Positions 1 through 6,334 of a stretch of DNA of 8,027 nucleotides are shown one piece after another. This DNA is from Synechococcaceae cyanobacterium (lineage in GTDB: Bacteria; Cyanobacteriota; Cyanobacteriia; PCC-6307; Cyanobiaceae). The notes under the pieces were generated by a model that was not told the DNA's origin, did no database searches, and worked only from the letters and a program-made list of their open reading frames with translations. The translations under genes and the position numbers were made by a program. Location: assembly GCA_947460085.1 (NCBI GenBank), contig CANHGA010000087.1, forward strand, positions 1-8,027. The letters are read 5' to 3'. Position 1 is the first letter of the stretch; each line of letters begins with the position of its first letter.

Positions 1-35
1 GAACCCCGATGAGGGAAATAGGGCGTTATGCCCAA

Positions 36-1532
36 TTATCCCACTGCACCCGGCCGCAACAAGGGAAAGGCGATCACATCCCGGATCGAGGGGCTATCGG
101 TGAGCAACATCACCAGCCGATCGATGCCAATGCCCAGCCCCCCCGTGGGCGGCATGCCCACCTCCAGGGCGTGAATGAAGTCTTCGTCCACCCCCTGGGC
201 TTCCAAGTCGCCGGCAGCCCGCCGGGCCTGCTGGTTTTCGAGGCGTTGGCGCTGATCCACCGGGTCAATCAGCTCACTGAAGGCATTGGCCGTCTCGCGG
301 CCCACGATGAACAGCTCGAAGCGCTCCACCAGGCCTGGCTTGCTGCGGTGGGCCCTGGCCAAGGGGGAATTTTCCACCGGATAATCGAGCACAAAGGTGG
401 GCTGGATCAGGTTGGCCTCAACCCGCTGATCGAAGGCCTCCACCAGCAAACGGCCCACCGAATCGGCCAGGGCCGGCACCTCCAAGCCCGCGGCCGCCAT
501 GGCAGCAGCAGCCTCGTCGCGGCTGGCAAACGTGGTGAAATCCACGCCACAGGCCTGCTCCACCAGCTCGTGCATGGTGGCCCGGCGCCAGGGGGGCGCC
601 AAATCAATCTCCGTGCCTTGGTAGGTGATGGTGGTGCTGCCGCACACCTCTTGGCACACCGAAGCAATCAGCTGCTCGGTGAGATCCATCATGTCGGTGT
701 AGTCGGCGTAGGCCTGGTAGATCTCCACCGAGGTGAATTCGGGGTTGTGGCGGGTGCTGATCCCCTCGTTGCGGAAGATCCGGCCCAGCTCATACACCCG
801 CTCAAAGCCGCCCACCACCAGACGCTTGAGGTGCAGCTCAGTAGCAATGCGCAGGGTGAGCGGGAGATCCAGGGCGTTGTGGTGGGTTTCAAACGGCCGG
901 GCATCGGCCCCACCGGGCACGCTCTGCAGCACCGGCGTTTCGATCTCCAGGAAATCCCGGGAATCGAGCCAGCGGCGCATGGCACTCACCATCAAGGCCC
1001 GGCGCCGGAAGGTTTCACGGGTGTCGGGCGACACGATCAGATCGAGGTAGCGCTGGCGGTAGCGCTTCTCCACATCGGCCAAACCATGCCACTTATCGGG
1101 CAGGGGCTGCAGGCTCTTGGTGAGCATGGTCCAGCCCTTCACCTTCACCGAAAGCTCACCGCGGTCGGTGCGGCGCAGGGTGCCCCTCACACCGATCAGA
1201 TCGCCGGCATCTACCAGGCTGGTGAGGTGGGCAAAGGCTTCGGGATCCTCCGGGATCTCCGCTTCCAGGGTGGCCTTTTCAATAAACAGCTGAATCGGGC
1301 CGGTCTCATCGGCCAAGGTGAAAAAGGCCAATTTGCCCATTACCCGGCGGGTCATCACCCGGCCGGCCACGGCCACGGCCACATCCCGCTCCTCACCGTT
1401 GGGGAGATCGGCGTGGGCCGCCTGGAGCTGGCCATGGCGATGGCTGGGCTCAAAGCGCAGGCCATAGGGCCCCTGGCCAATGGCCGCTAGGGCTTCAGCT
1501 TTCTCGAGACGGGTCTCGCGCAGATCCGACAA
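36..1532 (-). CDS. lysS: Lysyl-tRNA synthetase, class II
   Basis: Cytoplasmic enzyme that charges tRNA-Lys with lysine using ATP. The 498-residue product has the usual length and order for bacterial class II LysRS. An N-terminal OB-fold anticodon-binding domain spans about residues 54-138 (VAGRVMTRRVMGKLAFF near its start). The catalytic core follows: motif 1 around 185-203 (FLEIETPVLQ), motif 2 around 249-270 (GRIFRNEGISTRHNPEFTS), and motif 3 around 463-478 (GGLGIGIDRLVMLLT, with Arg472). The start is TTG at 1530-1532. An in-frame TAG lies only 9 nt upstream (1542-1544), no ATG lies between, and the N-terminus SDLRETRLEKA resembles picocyanobacterial LysS as I recall it. No clear Shine-Dalgarno sequence precedes it. 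It is the last gene of the minus-strand block, 51 nt after the response regulator. Identity is very secure; the exact start is less so. Confidence 0.97.
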   Translation of the reverse strand: MSDLRETRLEKAEALAAIGQGPYGLRFEPSHRHGQLQAAHADLPNGEERDVAVAVAGRVMTRRVMGKLAFFTLADETGPIQLFIEKATLEAEIPEDPEAFAHLTSLVDAGDLIGVRGTLRRTDRGELSVKVKGWTMLTKSLQPLPDKWHGLADVEKRYRQRYLDLIVSPDTRETFRRRALMVSAMRRWLDSRDFLEIETPVLQSVPGGADARPFETHHNALDLPLTLRIATELHLKRLVVGGFERVYELGRIFRNEGISTRHNPEFTSVEIYQAYADYTDMMDLTEQLIASVCQEVCGSTTITYQGTEIDLAPPWRRATMHELVEQACGVDFTTFASRDEAAAAMAAAGLEVPALADSVGRLLVEAFDQRVEANLIQPTFVLDYPVENSPLARAHRSKPGLVERFELFIVGRETANAFSELIDPVDQRQRLENQQARRAAGDLEAQGVDEDFIHALEVGMPPTGGLGIGIDRLVMLLTDSPSIRDVIAFPLLRPGAVG

Positions 1533-1541
1533 GGCCGTGGG

Positions 1542-1559
1542 CTACTCAGATGGGCCCAT
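1542..1559 (-). other. Five-codon upstream frame in phase with lysS
   Basis: On the minus strand, ATG GGC CCA TCT GAG TAG sits in the leader of lysS. It encodes MGPSE and stops three codons before the lysS TTG, in the same reading frame. The purine-rich AGG directly touching its ATG is too close to be a good Shine-Dalgarno site, so translation is uncertain. It may be a chance frame, a coupling leader, or the relic of a longer lysS N-terminus closed by the TAG. Confidence 0.2.
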
Positions 1560-1568
1560 CCTGCAGGA
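1549..1568. promoter_or_regulatory. Two overlapping palindromes upstream of lysS
   Basis: The 51-nt gap between the response regulator and lysS holds a perfect 12-bp palindrome, GATGGGCCCATC (1549-1560). It overlaps by two bases a perfect 10-bp palindrome, TCCTGCAGGA (1559-1568). Both are visible directly. On the minus-strand mRNA they end 16 nt before the lysS TTG start. They could be operator half-sites, a small RNA structure near the ribosome entry site, or chance in GC-rich DNA. No function is assigned. Confidence 0.35.
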
Positions 1569-1583
1569 GCGCCGCTCTGGCAG

Positions 1584-2429
1584 CTAGGAGACCGCCGCCG
1601 AAAGAACCCCATCTCCCATGCGCTGGGAGGCATAGCCGGTGCCGCGCACCGTGAGGATCAACTCCGGGTTGCGGGGATCGGGCTCGAGCTTGCCGCGCAG
1701 GCGAGCGACGTAAACATCGACAACCCGCAGGTCGGCGGCGCGGCGCGGCGGGTACCCCCACAGCTGCTCAAGGATCTCAGCCCGGGGCACCACCCGGCCC
1801 GGCTCGCGGAACAACAGTTCCAGCAGGCTGAATTCGGTGTAGGTGAGGCCGATGCGCTCGCTATCGCGGGTCACCTGGCGGCGGTTGGTGTCGACCACCA
1901 GATCGCCCACGCGCAGCACCCCACTGCCCGTGGGAACCTCCCGGGGTTCGGCGGAAGCGGAGCCGCGGCCCACCCGGCGCAGGATCGTGGCGATCCGGGC
2001 TTCCAGTTCCTTCGGGCTAAAGGGTTTGGGGAGATAGTCGTCGGCACCAAGATCCAGGCCCGAAACCCGCTCGGCAATGGCATCCAGGGCCGAGAGGAAA
2101 ATAATCGGCACGCAGGATTCGGCCCGCAAACGCCGACACACGGCGAAGCCATCCAGCTTGGGCAGCATCACATCGAGGACCACCAAGTCGGGCTGCTCTT
2201 GGTGGAACAGGGTGAGGGCTTCCTCGCCGTCTTCCGCACAGATCACCCGATAGCCGGCCAACTGCAGACGCATCACCAGCACCCGCCGCACGGCTGCCTC
2301 GTCGTCCACCACCAGCAGGGTGGCCTTGGGATCGGCTGGGCCCTGGACAAGGGGGGCCTGGCCCTGGGGCTCGGACCCGTCAGCTGCCCCAGGAGCCTGG
2401 CTCGAATTAGGCCTGTCCTCCAGGGGCAT
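1584..2429 (-). CDS. OmpR/PhoB-family response regulator, RpaB-like
   Basis: DNA-binding two-component response regulator of 281 residues. The receiver domain (about residues 37-152) has the acidic pair Asp42/Asp43, the phospho-acceptor Asp86 in VVLDVMLP, the switch Ser113 (FLSALD) and Lys135 (LPKPFSPKEL). A winged-helix output domain follows (about 172-270) with ERIGLTYTEFSLLELL, the EILEQLWGY recognition region and LILTVRGTGYA wing. The combination resembles cyanobacterial RpaB/Ycf27, but residues differ from canonical RpaB as I recall it (for example CVPIIFLSA versus DVPIIMLTA). I therefore treat it as a paralogue and give no symbol. Residues 1-35 form a Pro/Gln/Ala-rich extension before the receiver. 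The ATG is preceded by an in-frame TAG about 36 nt upstream and has no good Shine-Dalgarno site. No histidine kinase is nearby. It lies between the solute-binding gene and lysS, same strand. Confidence 0.9.
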   Translation of the reverse strand: MPLEDRPNSSQAPGAADGSEPQGQAPLVQGPADPKATLLVVDDEAAVRRVLVMRLQLAGYRVICAEDGEEALTLFHQEQPDLVVLDVMLPKLDGFAVCRRLRAESCVPIIFLSALDAIAERVSGLDLGADDYLPKPFSPKELEARIATILRRVGRGSASAEPREVPTGSGVLRVGDLVVDTNRRQVTRDSERIGLTYTEFSLLELLFREPGRVVPRAEILEQLWGYPPRRAADLRVVDVYVARLRGKLEPDPRNPELILTVRGTGYASQRMGDGVLSAAVS

Positions 2430-2555
2430 GGGGAGGGTCTCGGATGAAGAATCGCAACCCTACCCTTCAGACAGCCTGGCGGTCATCCCCCAAAACGCCT
2501 CTGCCAGAGCCGATTGGGGCAGATTTAAGCTTTTCTCAAGGAGCAGACATGCTGC
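2430..2555 (-). promoter_or_regulatory. Gap upstream of the response regulator, possible promoter
   Basis: This 126-nt gap is the widest in the minus-strand block and the likeliest site for an internal promoter. An AT-rich island at about 2522-2536 (reading AGAAAAGCTTAAATC on the minus strand) stands out in GC-rich DNA. A short inverted repeat, CTCTG-n-CAGAG, lies near 2500-2510. I cannot match a convincing -35/-10 pair, and I see no terminator after the solute-binding gene, so read-through from mreB is also possible. Confidence 0.25.
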
Positions 2556-3893
2556 CTAAGGCCAGCGGGCTGCCGCATAGCGATTCCATTCCAGCTCCGC
2601 TACCGCTAGGGCCGCTTCACTGGACAATTCGCCCAGCATCGCCCGCTGCAACTGGGTGTAAACGATGGCCTGAAGCCGTTTCACCCCCGGCGTTGCCGGC
2701 ACCAGCACCCGGGCATGGCCAAGGGTTTTGGCTGAGAGCAGCCGAGCCGCCCGCACCAAGGGCACAGCTCCCGGCTGGGGGTCTGGCTGCTGCAAGGTTT
2801 CGAGCACCTCTGCCAAAGCAGCCGTGGCGGACGGCAACACCCGGGCCTGGTTGGCAAAGCTCAGCTGGTTGGCGGCATTGGTCAGGAACAGCCCAAAGCT
2901 CACCGCTTCAGCGGCCATGGCCGTTTGCTTGGGCACCACCAAATTCATCATCGCCACGTTGGCCTCCCCATTGGGGCCCAGCAGCGGGGGATAGGGGGCT
3001 GTGGCTGCGGCGATGCCGGGCGCATTGGTTTGCAGATTGGTGAGGAAGTCGGGGCCCGTGGCCACCTGGGCCAGATCACCGGCCTGGTAGAGCTCAATGG
3101 CCCGGCGGTAGCCCTGGCTCACCACCTCCTGGGGCAACAAGCCGCGGCGGTAGAGGTCACTCCAAAAGGCAAAGGCCCCACGGCCAACGGCGGAATTGAA
3201 GGCGGCGCGGTGCTGGCCATCGAGCAGTTGCACGCCCATCTGCACCAGGGTTTCCAGCAACTCGGCCGAGTCGTCGGGCACCACGCTCATGAACAGGGCG
3301 TACTTGCCGGTGCGGCGGCGCACGGCCTCGGCATAGGCGGGTACGTCCTGCCAGCGCGTTGGCGGCGCTTCATAGCCCGCCTTGGCCAGCACGCTCCGGT
3401 TGGCCATCGTGATCCGGGTCGTGAGGTACCAGGGGATCGCGAATTGCTGGCCGTTCTGGGCTCCGGCCTGCCAGATCTTGGGCAGATACACCTGCTCGGC
3501 AGCGGCTGGAAGCACGGGTGCCAGGTCTAAGAGCCCCCCCTTGCTGGCCAGGTTGGCGGCAAAGGGGGGATTGAGGTTGACCAAATCCGGGGCCGTGCGG
3601 GCAAACACCGCTGCCAACAATTTGCGCTCCACCGAGCTCCAGGGCACATCCGTCCAGCGCACCACCACACCGGGGTTTTGCTGCTCCCAGGCGGCAATCA
3701 CCTCCCGGATGTAGCCGTTGAACTTGGGTGCCAGATCCAAGGTCCAAAAATTCAACTGCCGCTCTCCAGCACCAGACCCCACGGACTGGGGGCCCAGGCC
3801 CTTGCCACAGCTGGAAAGGGCCGCCGCCGCCGAGCCACCGGCCAACAGGGCCAACACACTGCGGCGACGCAATCGGCGGGCCATCGGTGCCAT
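2556..3893 (-). CDS. ABC-type sugar solute-binding lipoprotein (family 1)
   Basis: Predicted extracytoplasmic solute-binding protein of the family 1 (maltose/sugar-type) class, 445 residues, normal for the family. The N-terminus has consecutive arginines followed by a short hydrophobic stretch (RRRSVLALLAGG, residues 9-20) and a lipobox, L26-S27-S28-C29. That predicts a lipoprotein signal peptide, possibly Tat-dependent (RRxVL resembles the twin-arginine motif). The mature part starts with LNFWTLDLAPKF and continues with IREVIAAWEQQNPGVVVRW and a PDLVNLNPPFAANLASKGGL segment, typical of the first lobe of sugar-binding proteins. FAIPWYLTTRI (151-161) is the usual hinge-proximal region. The start ATG (3891-3893) directly abuts the mreD stop. 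AGGAGG at 3904-3909, inside the last mreD codons, favours it over the ATG three codons downstream. No permease or ATPase gene is in the window. Substrate is unknown; a sugar or glycoside is inferred from the family only. Confidence 0.85.
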   Translation of the reverse strand: MAPMARRLRRRSVLALLAGGSAAAALSSCGKGLGPQSVGSGAGERQLNFWTLDLAPKFNGYIREVIAAWEQQNPGVVVRWTDVPWSSVERKLLAAVFARTAPDLVNLNPPFAANLASKGGLLDLAPVLPAAAEQVYLPKIWQAGAQNGQQFAIPWYLTTRITMANRSVLAKAGYEAPPTRWQDVPAYAEAVRRRTGKYALFMSVVPDDSAELLETLVQMGVQLLDGQHRAAFNSAVGRGAFAFWSDLYRRGLLPQEVVSQGYRRAIELYQAGDLAQVATGPDFLTNLQTNAPGIAAATAPYPPLLGPNGEANVAMMNLVVPKQTAMAAEAVSFGLFLTNAANQLSFANQARVLPSATAALAEVLETLQQPDPQPGAVPLVRAARLLSAKTLGHARVLVPATPGVKRLQAIVYTQLQRAMLGELSSEAALAVAELEWNRYAAARWP

Positions 3894-4394
3894 CTAGCGA
3901 CGTCCTCCTGAAACCTGTTGCCGCCAAAGCAGCAACTGCAATGAACAGACCATGGGAGCGAGCAGGGCCGTCAGCAGGGTTTGGCCCAACCAGGTGTAGA
4001 GCACCGGCCCCTGCAGCTCTCCGAGCAGAGCGAGCTGCAGGATCAAGGTAAGCCCCACAAAGGCGGTGCCCAGCAGGGCCAAAAGCCCCAGGCTGAAGCT
4101 GCGCTCGATCGGCAAACCCTTGCGGCCCATCCGGCCCCACCACCAGCCCAGCACCATCAAGGCGGGAATTTGGCTGATCGGGCCCAGATGCAAACCATCG
4201 AGCACCAAGCCCAACAGCAACCCCGCCAGAACCCCCGAGAGGGCCCCATCCACCAAGGCCCAGGGCAAGAGCCACAGCACCGCCCAGGCAGGGCCCGTAT
4301 CACCCAGCTTGAGGAACCCCGGCGACGCCAGGGTGAGCAAGGGCACCAGTAGGGCCGTGGCTGCGGTCCAACCCCGCAGCGCCAAGCTGCTCAT
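3894..4394 (-). CDS. mreD: Rod-shape determining protein MreD
   Basis: Small multi-pass inner-membrane protein of the elongasome, 166 residues with the start chosen here. The sequence is dominated by hydrophobic segments, with roughly five or six predicted helices (about 10-28, 36-50, 52-68, 77-88, 103-125 and 134-157) and a short basic C-terminus (SGGRR). Identity rests on this topology and on its place directly after mreC, since MreD sequences are poorly conserved. The frame stays open to a TTG at 4427, but the ATG at 4392-4394 forms a 4-nt ATGA overlap with the mreC stop, the classic coupled arrangement. The longer form has no better ribosome site. The last codons carry the AGGAGG that serves the next gene. 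Confidence 0.9.
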   Translation of the reverse strand: MSSLALRGWTAATALLVPLLTLASPGFLKLGDTGPAWAVLWLLPWALVDGALSGVLAGLLLGLVLDGLHLGPISQIPALMVLGWWWGRMGRKGLPIERSFSLGLLALLGTAFVGLTLILQLALLGELQGPVLYTWLGQTLLTALLAPMVCSLQLLLWRQQVSGGRR

Positions 4395-5143
4395 GGCCGG
4401 CCTGGGCGCATCAGCACCCGCACCCAATCGACGGAACCAGCCCTGGCACTGAGTTGCACCACCGCCTCCGGAGCTGGCGAGGCCATCCCATTCACCGATT
4501 GGATCACCCCCACGCTGATGTTGGGGGGCACCAGGGTGCTGGCAGGGGAGGTCAAGACCACATCGCCAGGCCGCACCCCGGGATCCTTATCCAGGAAGCG
4601 CAGCACCGGCCGGCTCGAGCCGAGCCCCGTGAGCAGGCCATGCTGCTGGGTGCGGGCCACCCAGACGCCCAGATGGCTGCTGGTATCGGTGAGCAGGGCC
4701 ACGCTGGCCGTGGTGGGAGTCACGCTGGCGACGCGGCCCAGCAGCCCGCCGGGGGCCACCACCGGATCCCCCGGCGTCACGCCCTGGATGGATCCTTGGC
4801 CGATCACCAGCTGCTGCCACCAGCCGCCGGGATCCCTCGAGATCACTGGCGCCAACAGCTCGTTACCCAACTGACTGCGCAGCTGCAGCAGCTGGCGCAG
4901 GCGCTGGTTGTCGGCGGTGAGCTGACGCAGCTGGGTTTGATCCTCCAGCCGCTGGGCCTGCTTGACCCATTCGCCTTGGGCGGTGCCTGGCCAAAAGGGG
5001 CGACTCAGCGCGGCATAGGCATCGGTCAGCCCGGCCCCCTTCGTGAGCCGAATGGAAACACCAGCTACCACCAGCAGCGCCAAGGGCCAAACCTGCAGGA
5101 TCAGCCGAACGGGCGGGAGGCGCAGCCTGGGGCCAGCCTGCAT
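4391..5143 (-). CDS. mreC: Rod-shape determining protein MreC
   Basis: Bitopic membrane protein of the elongasome that links the MreB filament to periplasmic wall synthases; 250 residues, within the family's usual size. A basic N-terminus (QAGPRLRLPPVR) leads into one transmembrane segment (about residues 13-33, LILQVWPLALLVVAGVS). A likely coiled coil follows (about 58-93, rich in Gln, Leu and Arg). Then comes the beta-rich MreC domain (about 95-247), with family features such as APVISRDPGGWWQQLVIGQG, GVTPGDPVVAPGGLLGRV and GVRPGDVVLTSP. The ATG start lies 5 nt after the mreB stop. I see no strong Shine-Dalgarno sequence, so translation is probably coupled to mreB. Its stop overlaps the mreD start. 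Confidence 0.95.
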   Translation of the reverse strand: MQAGPRLRLPPVRLILQVWPLALLVVAGVSIRLTKGAGLTDAYAALSRPFWPGTAQGEWVKQAQRLEDQTQLRQLTADNQRLRQLLQLRSQLGNELLAPVISRDPGGWWQQLVIGQGSIQGVTPGDPVVAPGGLLGRVASVTPTTASVALLTDTSSHLGVWVARTQQHGLLTGLGSSRPVLRFLDKDPGVRPGDVVLTSPASTLVPPNISVGVIQSVNGMASPAPEAVVQLSARAGSVDWVRVLMRPGRP

Positions 5144-5148
5144 GACGT

Positions 5149-6195
5149 TTAGGTGGAATGGCGGGCGAAGTCAGGGGTATCGAGCACCCGCTGCAGGCGG
5201 CTGTAGTCCTCGAGGACCATGCCGCAACCGTTGACCACACAGAGCAGGGGGTCTTCGGCCACATGGGTGAGGATCCCGGTTTCATGGCTGATCAGGTCGC
5301 TGATGCCCCGCACCAGGGCACCACCACCGGCCAGCATGATGCCGCGGTCGACGATGTCGGCAGCCAGTTCTGGCGGGGTGCGTTCCAGGGTGCGCTTCAC
5401 CGCCTCGACGATCACGTTGAGGGGCTCGGACATCGCTTCGCGGATGTCACCAGCGCGCACGTTGATGGTGCGGGGCAGGCCCGAGAGCAGGTGCAGACCC
5501 CGCACGTCCATCGAGGTGTTGTCGTGGGCGTCGTCCGGGAAGGCCGAACCAATGCGGATTTTGATGTCTTCGGCGGTGCGCTCACCCACCACCAGGTTGT
5601 GCACCTTCTTCAAATAAACGCCAATCGCATCACTGAGCTCGTCGCCCGCCACCCGCACCGACTCGCTCATCACGGTGCCGCCCAGGCTGAGCACCGCCAC
5701 TTCCGTGGTGCCGCCTCCGATATCCACGATCATCGTGCCGACGGGCTCGGTCACGGGCAGACCAGCACCAATGGCCGCTGCCACGGGCTCATCAATCAGG
5801 TGCACTTCCCGGGCGCCGGCCAAACCGGCCTCGCGCACGGCCCGGCGCTCGACTCCAGTGACGCCACTGGGGATGCCAATCACCAGGCGGGGCGCCACAA
5901 TCCCGCGGCCCTCGTTGCCCTTGCGGATGAAGGCTTTGATCATCTGTTCAGCGGCATCGAAGTCCGCGATGACGCCATCCCGCAATGGACGCACGGCCCG
6001 GATGTTGCCGGGGGTGCGGCCGAGCATCAACTTGGCCTCATTGCCCACCGCCAGGGGCACGCCCTTCTCCAGATCCAAGGCCACCACGGAGGGCTCCTGG
6101 AGCACAATGCCCTTGCCGGACACGTACATCAGGGTGTTAGCCGTTCCCAGGTCAATCCCGATATCGCGCGAAAACTGGAAACGACGGAAAAACAC
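5149..6195 (-). CDS. mreB: Rod-shape determining protein MreB (bacterial actin)
   Basis: Actin-like ATPase that polymerises on the inner face of the membrane and guides lateral wall synthesis. With the GTG start at 6193-6195 it has 348 residues, matching the usual MreB length of about 347. Actin-fold motifs are clear: phosphate 1 DIGIDLGTANT (11-21), phosphate 2 VDIGGGTTEVAV (158-169), LIDEPVAAAIGAGLPV (133-148) and the adenosine-binding region MLAGGGALVRGI (287-298). The first residues, MFFRRFQFSRD, are aromatic and basic, consistent with a membrane-binding N-terminus. The frame remains open to a TTG at 6219. I prefer GTG because AAGGG lies 4 nt before it, the length fits, and the N-terminus matches picocyanobacterial MreB as I recall it. 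It is the first gene of the minus-strand cluster. Confidence 0.96.
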   Translation of the reverse strand: MFFRRFQFSRDIGIDLGTANTLMYVSGKGIVLQEPSVVALDLEKGVPLAVGNEAKLMLGRTPGNIRAVRPLRDGVIADFDAAEQMIKAFIRKGNEGRGIVAPRLVIGIPSGVTGVERRAVREAGLAGAREVHLIDEPVAAAIGAGLPVTEPVGTMIVDIGGGTTEVAVLSLGGTVMSESVRVAGDELSDAIGVYLKKVHNLVVGERTAEDIKIRIGSAFPDDAHDNTSMDVRGLHLLSGLPRTINVRAGDIREAMSEPLNVIVEAVKRTLERTPPELAADIVDRGIMLAGGGALVRGISDLISHETGILTHVAEDPLLCVVNGCGMVLEDYSRLQRVLDTPDFARHST

Positions 6196-6219
6196 GAAAC
6201 CCTTGCTTTCAAGGGCCAA

Positions 6220-6225
6220 ATCATA
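6220..6225 (-). promoter_or_regulatory. Candidate -10 box for mreB
   Basis: The minus strand reads TATGAT here, five of six matches to the bacterial -10 consensus. A poor -35-like TTTAGC lies about 18 nt upstream. Transcription would begin near 6213, about 18 nt before the proposed GTG start. That would place the alternative TTG start (6219) upstream of the transcript, supporting the shorter MreB. This is pattern matching only. Confidence 0.3.
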
Positions 6226-6320
6226 GGGCGGTGTTACAGCCGGGCTAAAGGGTGGAACTGATCAACGGTGGAACCCGAACCGGGTGCCGCATCATTGACT
6301 GACGTCATTGATTCAATTCA

Positions 6321-6328
6321 AAAGGAGA
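6321..6328 (+). promoter_or_regulatory. Strong ribosome binding site of ssb
   Basis: AAAGGAGA lies about 6 nt before the ATG at 6335 and fixes the ssb start, excluding the in-frame TTG at 6308. Most minus-strand genes here lack such a clear site. Confidence 0.8.
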
Positions 6329-6334
6329 TACGCC

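Larger units (their letters stand above)
6196..6334. promoter_or_regulatory. Divergent intergenic region between mreB and ssb
   Basis: About 140 nt separates the divergent mreB and ssb starts and must hold both promoters unless transcription enters from elsewhere. It contains several small ordered elements. GGTGGAAC occurs twice, at 6251-6258 and 6267-6274, 16 bp start to start. ACCCG-AAC-CGGGT is an inverted repeat at about 6273-6285. TGACGTCA is a perfect 8-bp palindrome at 6300-6307. TCATTGA is repeated at 6292-6298 and 6305-6311. A 5-bp stem (CCCTT/AAGGG on the minus strand) lies just before the mreB GTG. No known operator was recognised. Confidence 0.5.

Noticed and set aside
21..33. GGGC-GTTAT-GCCC hairpin just after lysS
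   Set aside because: It is close to the lysS stop, but the stem is only 4 bp with a broken T-run on the minus strand; too weak to call a terminator.
9..1490. 493-codon plus-strand open frame opposite lysS
   Set aside because: It is the antisense of a fully convincing lysS. Its His/Gly/Gln-rich composition is what GC-rich codon bias gives on the opposite strand, and no domain is recognisable.
2444..3530. Plus-strand frames opposite the solute-binding gene
   Set aside because: Low-complexity Pro/Ala or Gly/His products with no ribosome site or motif; the minus-strand gene explains the region.
3370..4275. 301-codon minus-strand frame across mreD and the solute-binding gene
   Set aside because: It runs through two better-supported genes in another frame and is Gly/Pro-rich without motifs.
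4454..5152. 232-codon plus-strand frame opposite mreC
   Set aside because: Antisense of mreC, which has a clear transmembrane segment, coiled coil and MreC domain.
5158..6261. 367-codon plus-strand open frame opposite mreB
   Set aside because: Antisense shadow of mreB, rich in His and Gly with no family motif; the minus strand carries clear actin motifs.
6295..6323. TTGACT as a -35 box for ssb
   Set aside because: The -10 position 17 nt downstream reads TCAAAA, and a start there would remove the ribosome site from the transcript.
6308..6334. Extended ssb start at TTG 6308
   Set aside because: It would place the strong AAAGGAGA ribosome site inside the coding sequence; the ATG at 6335 is ideally spaced.
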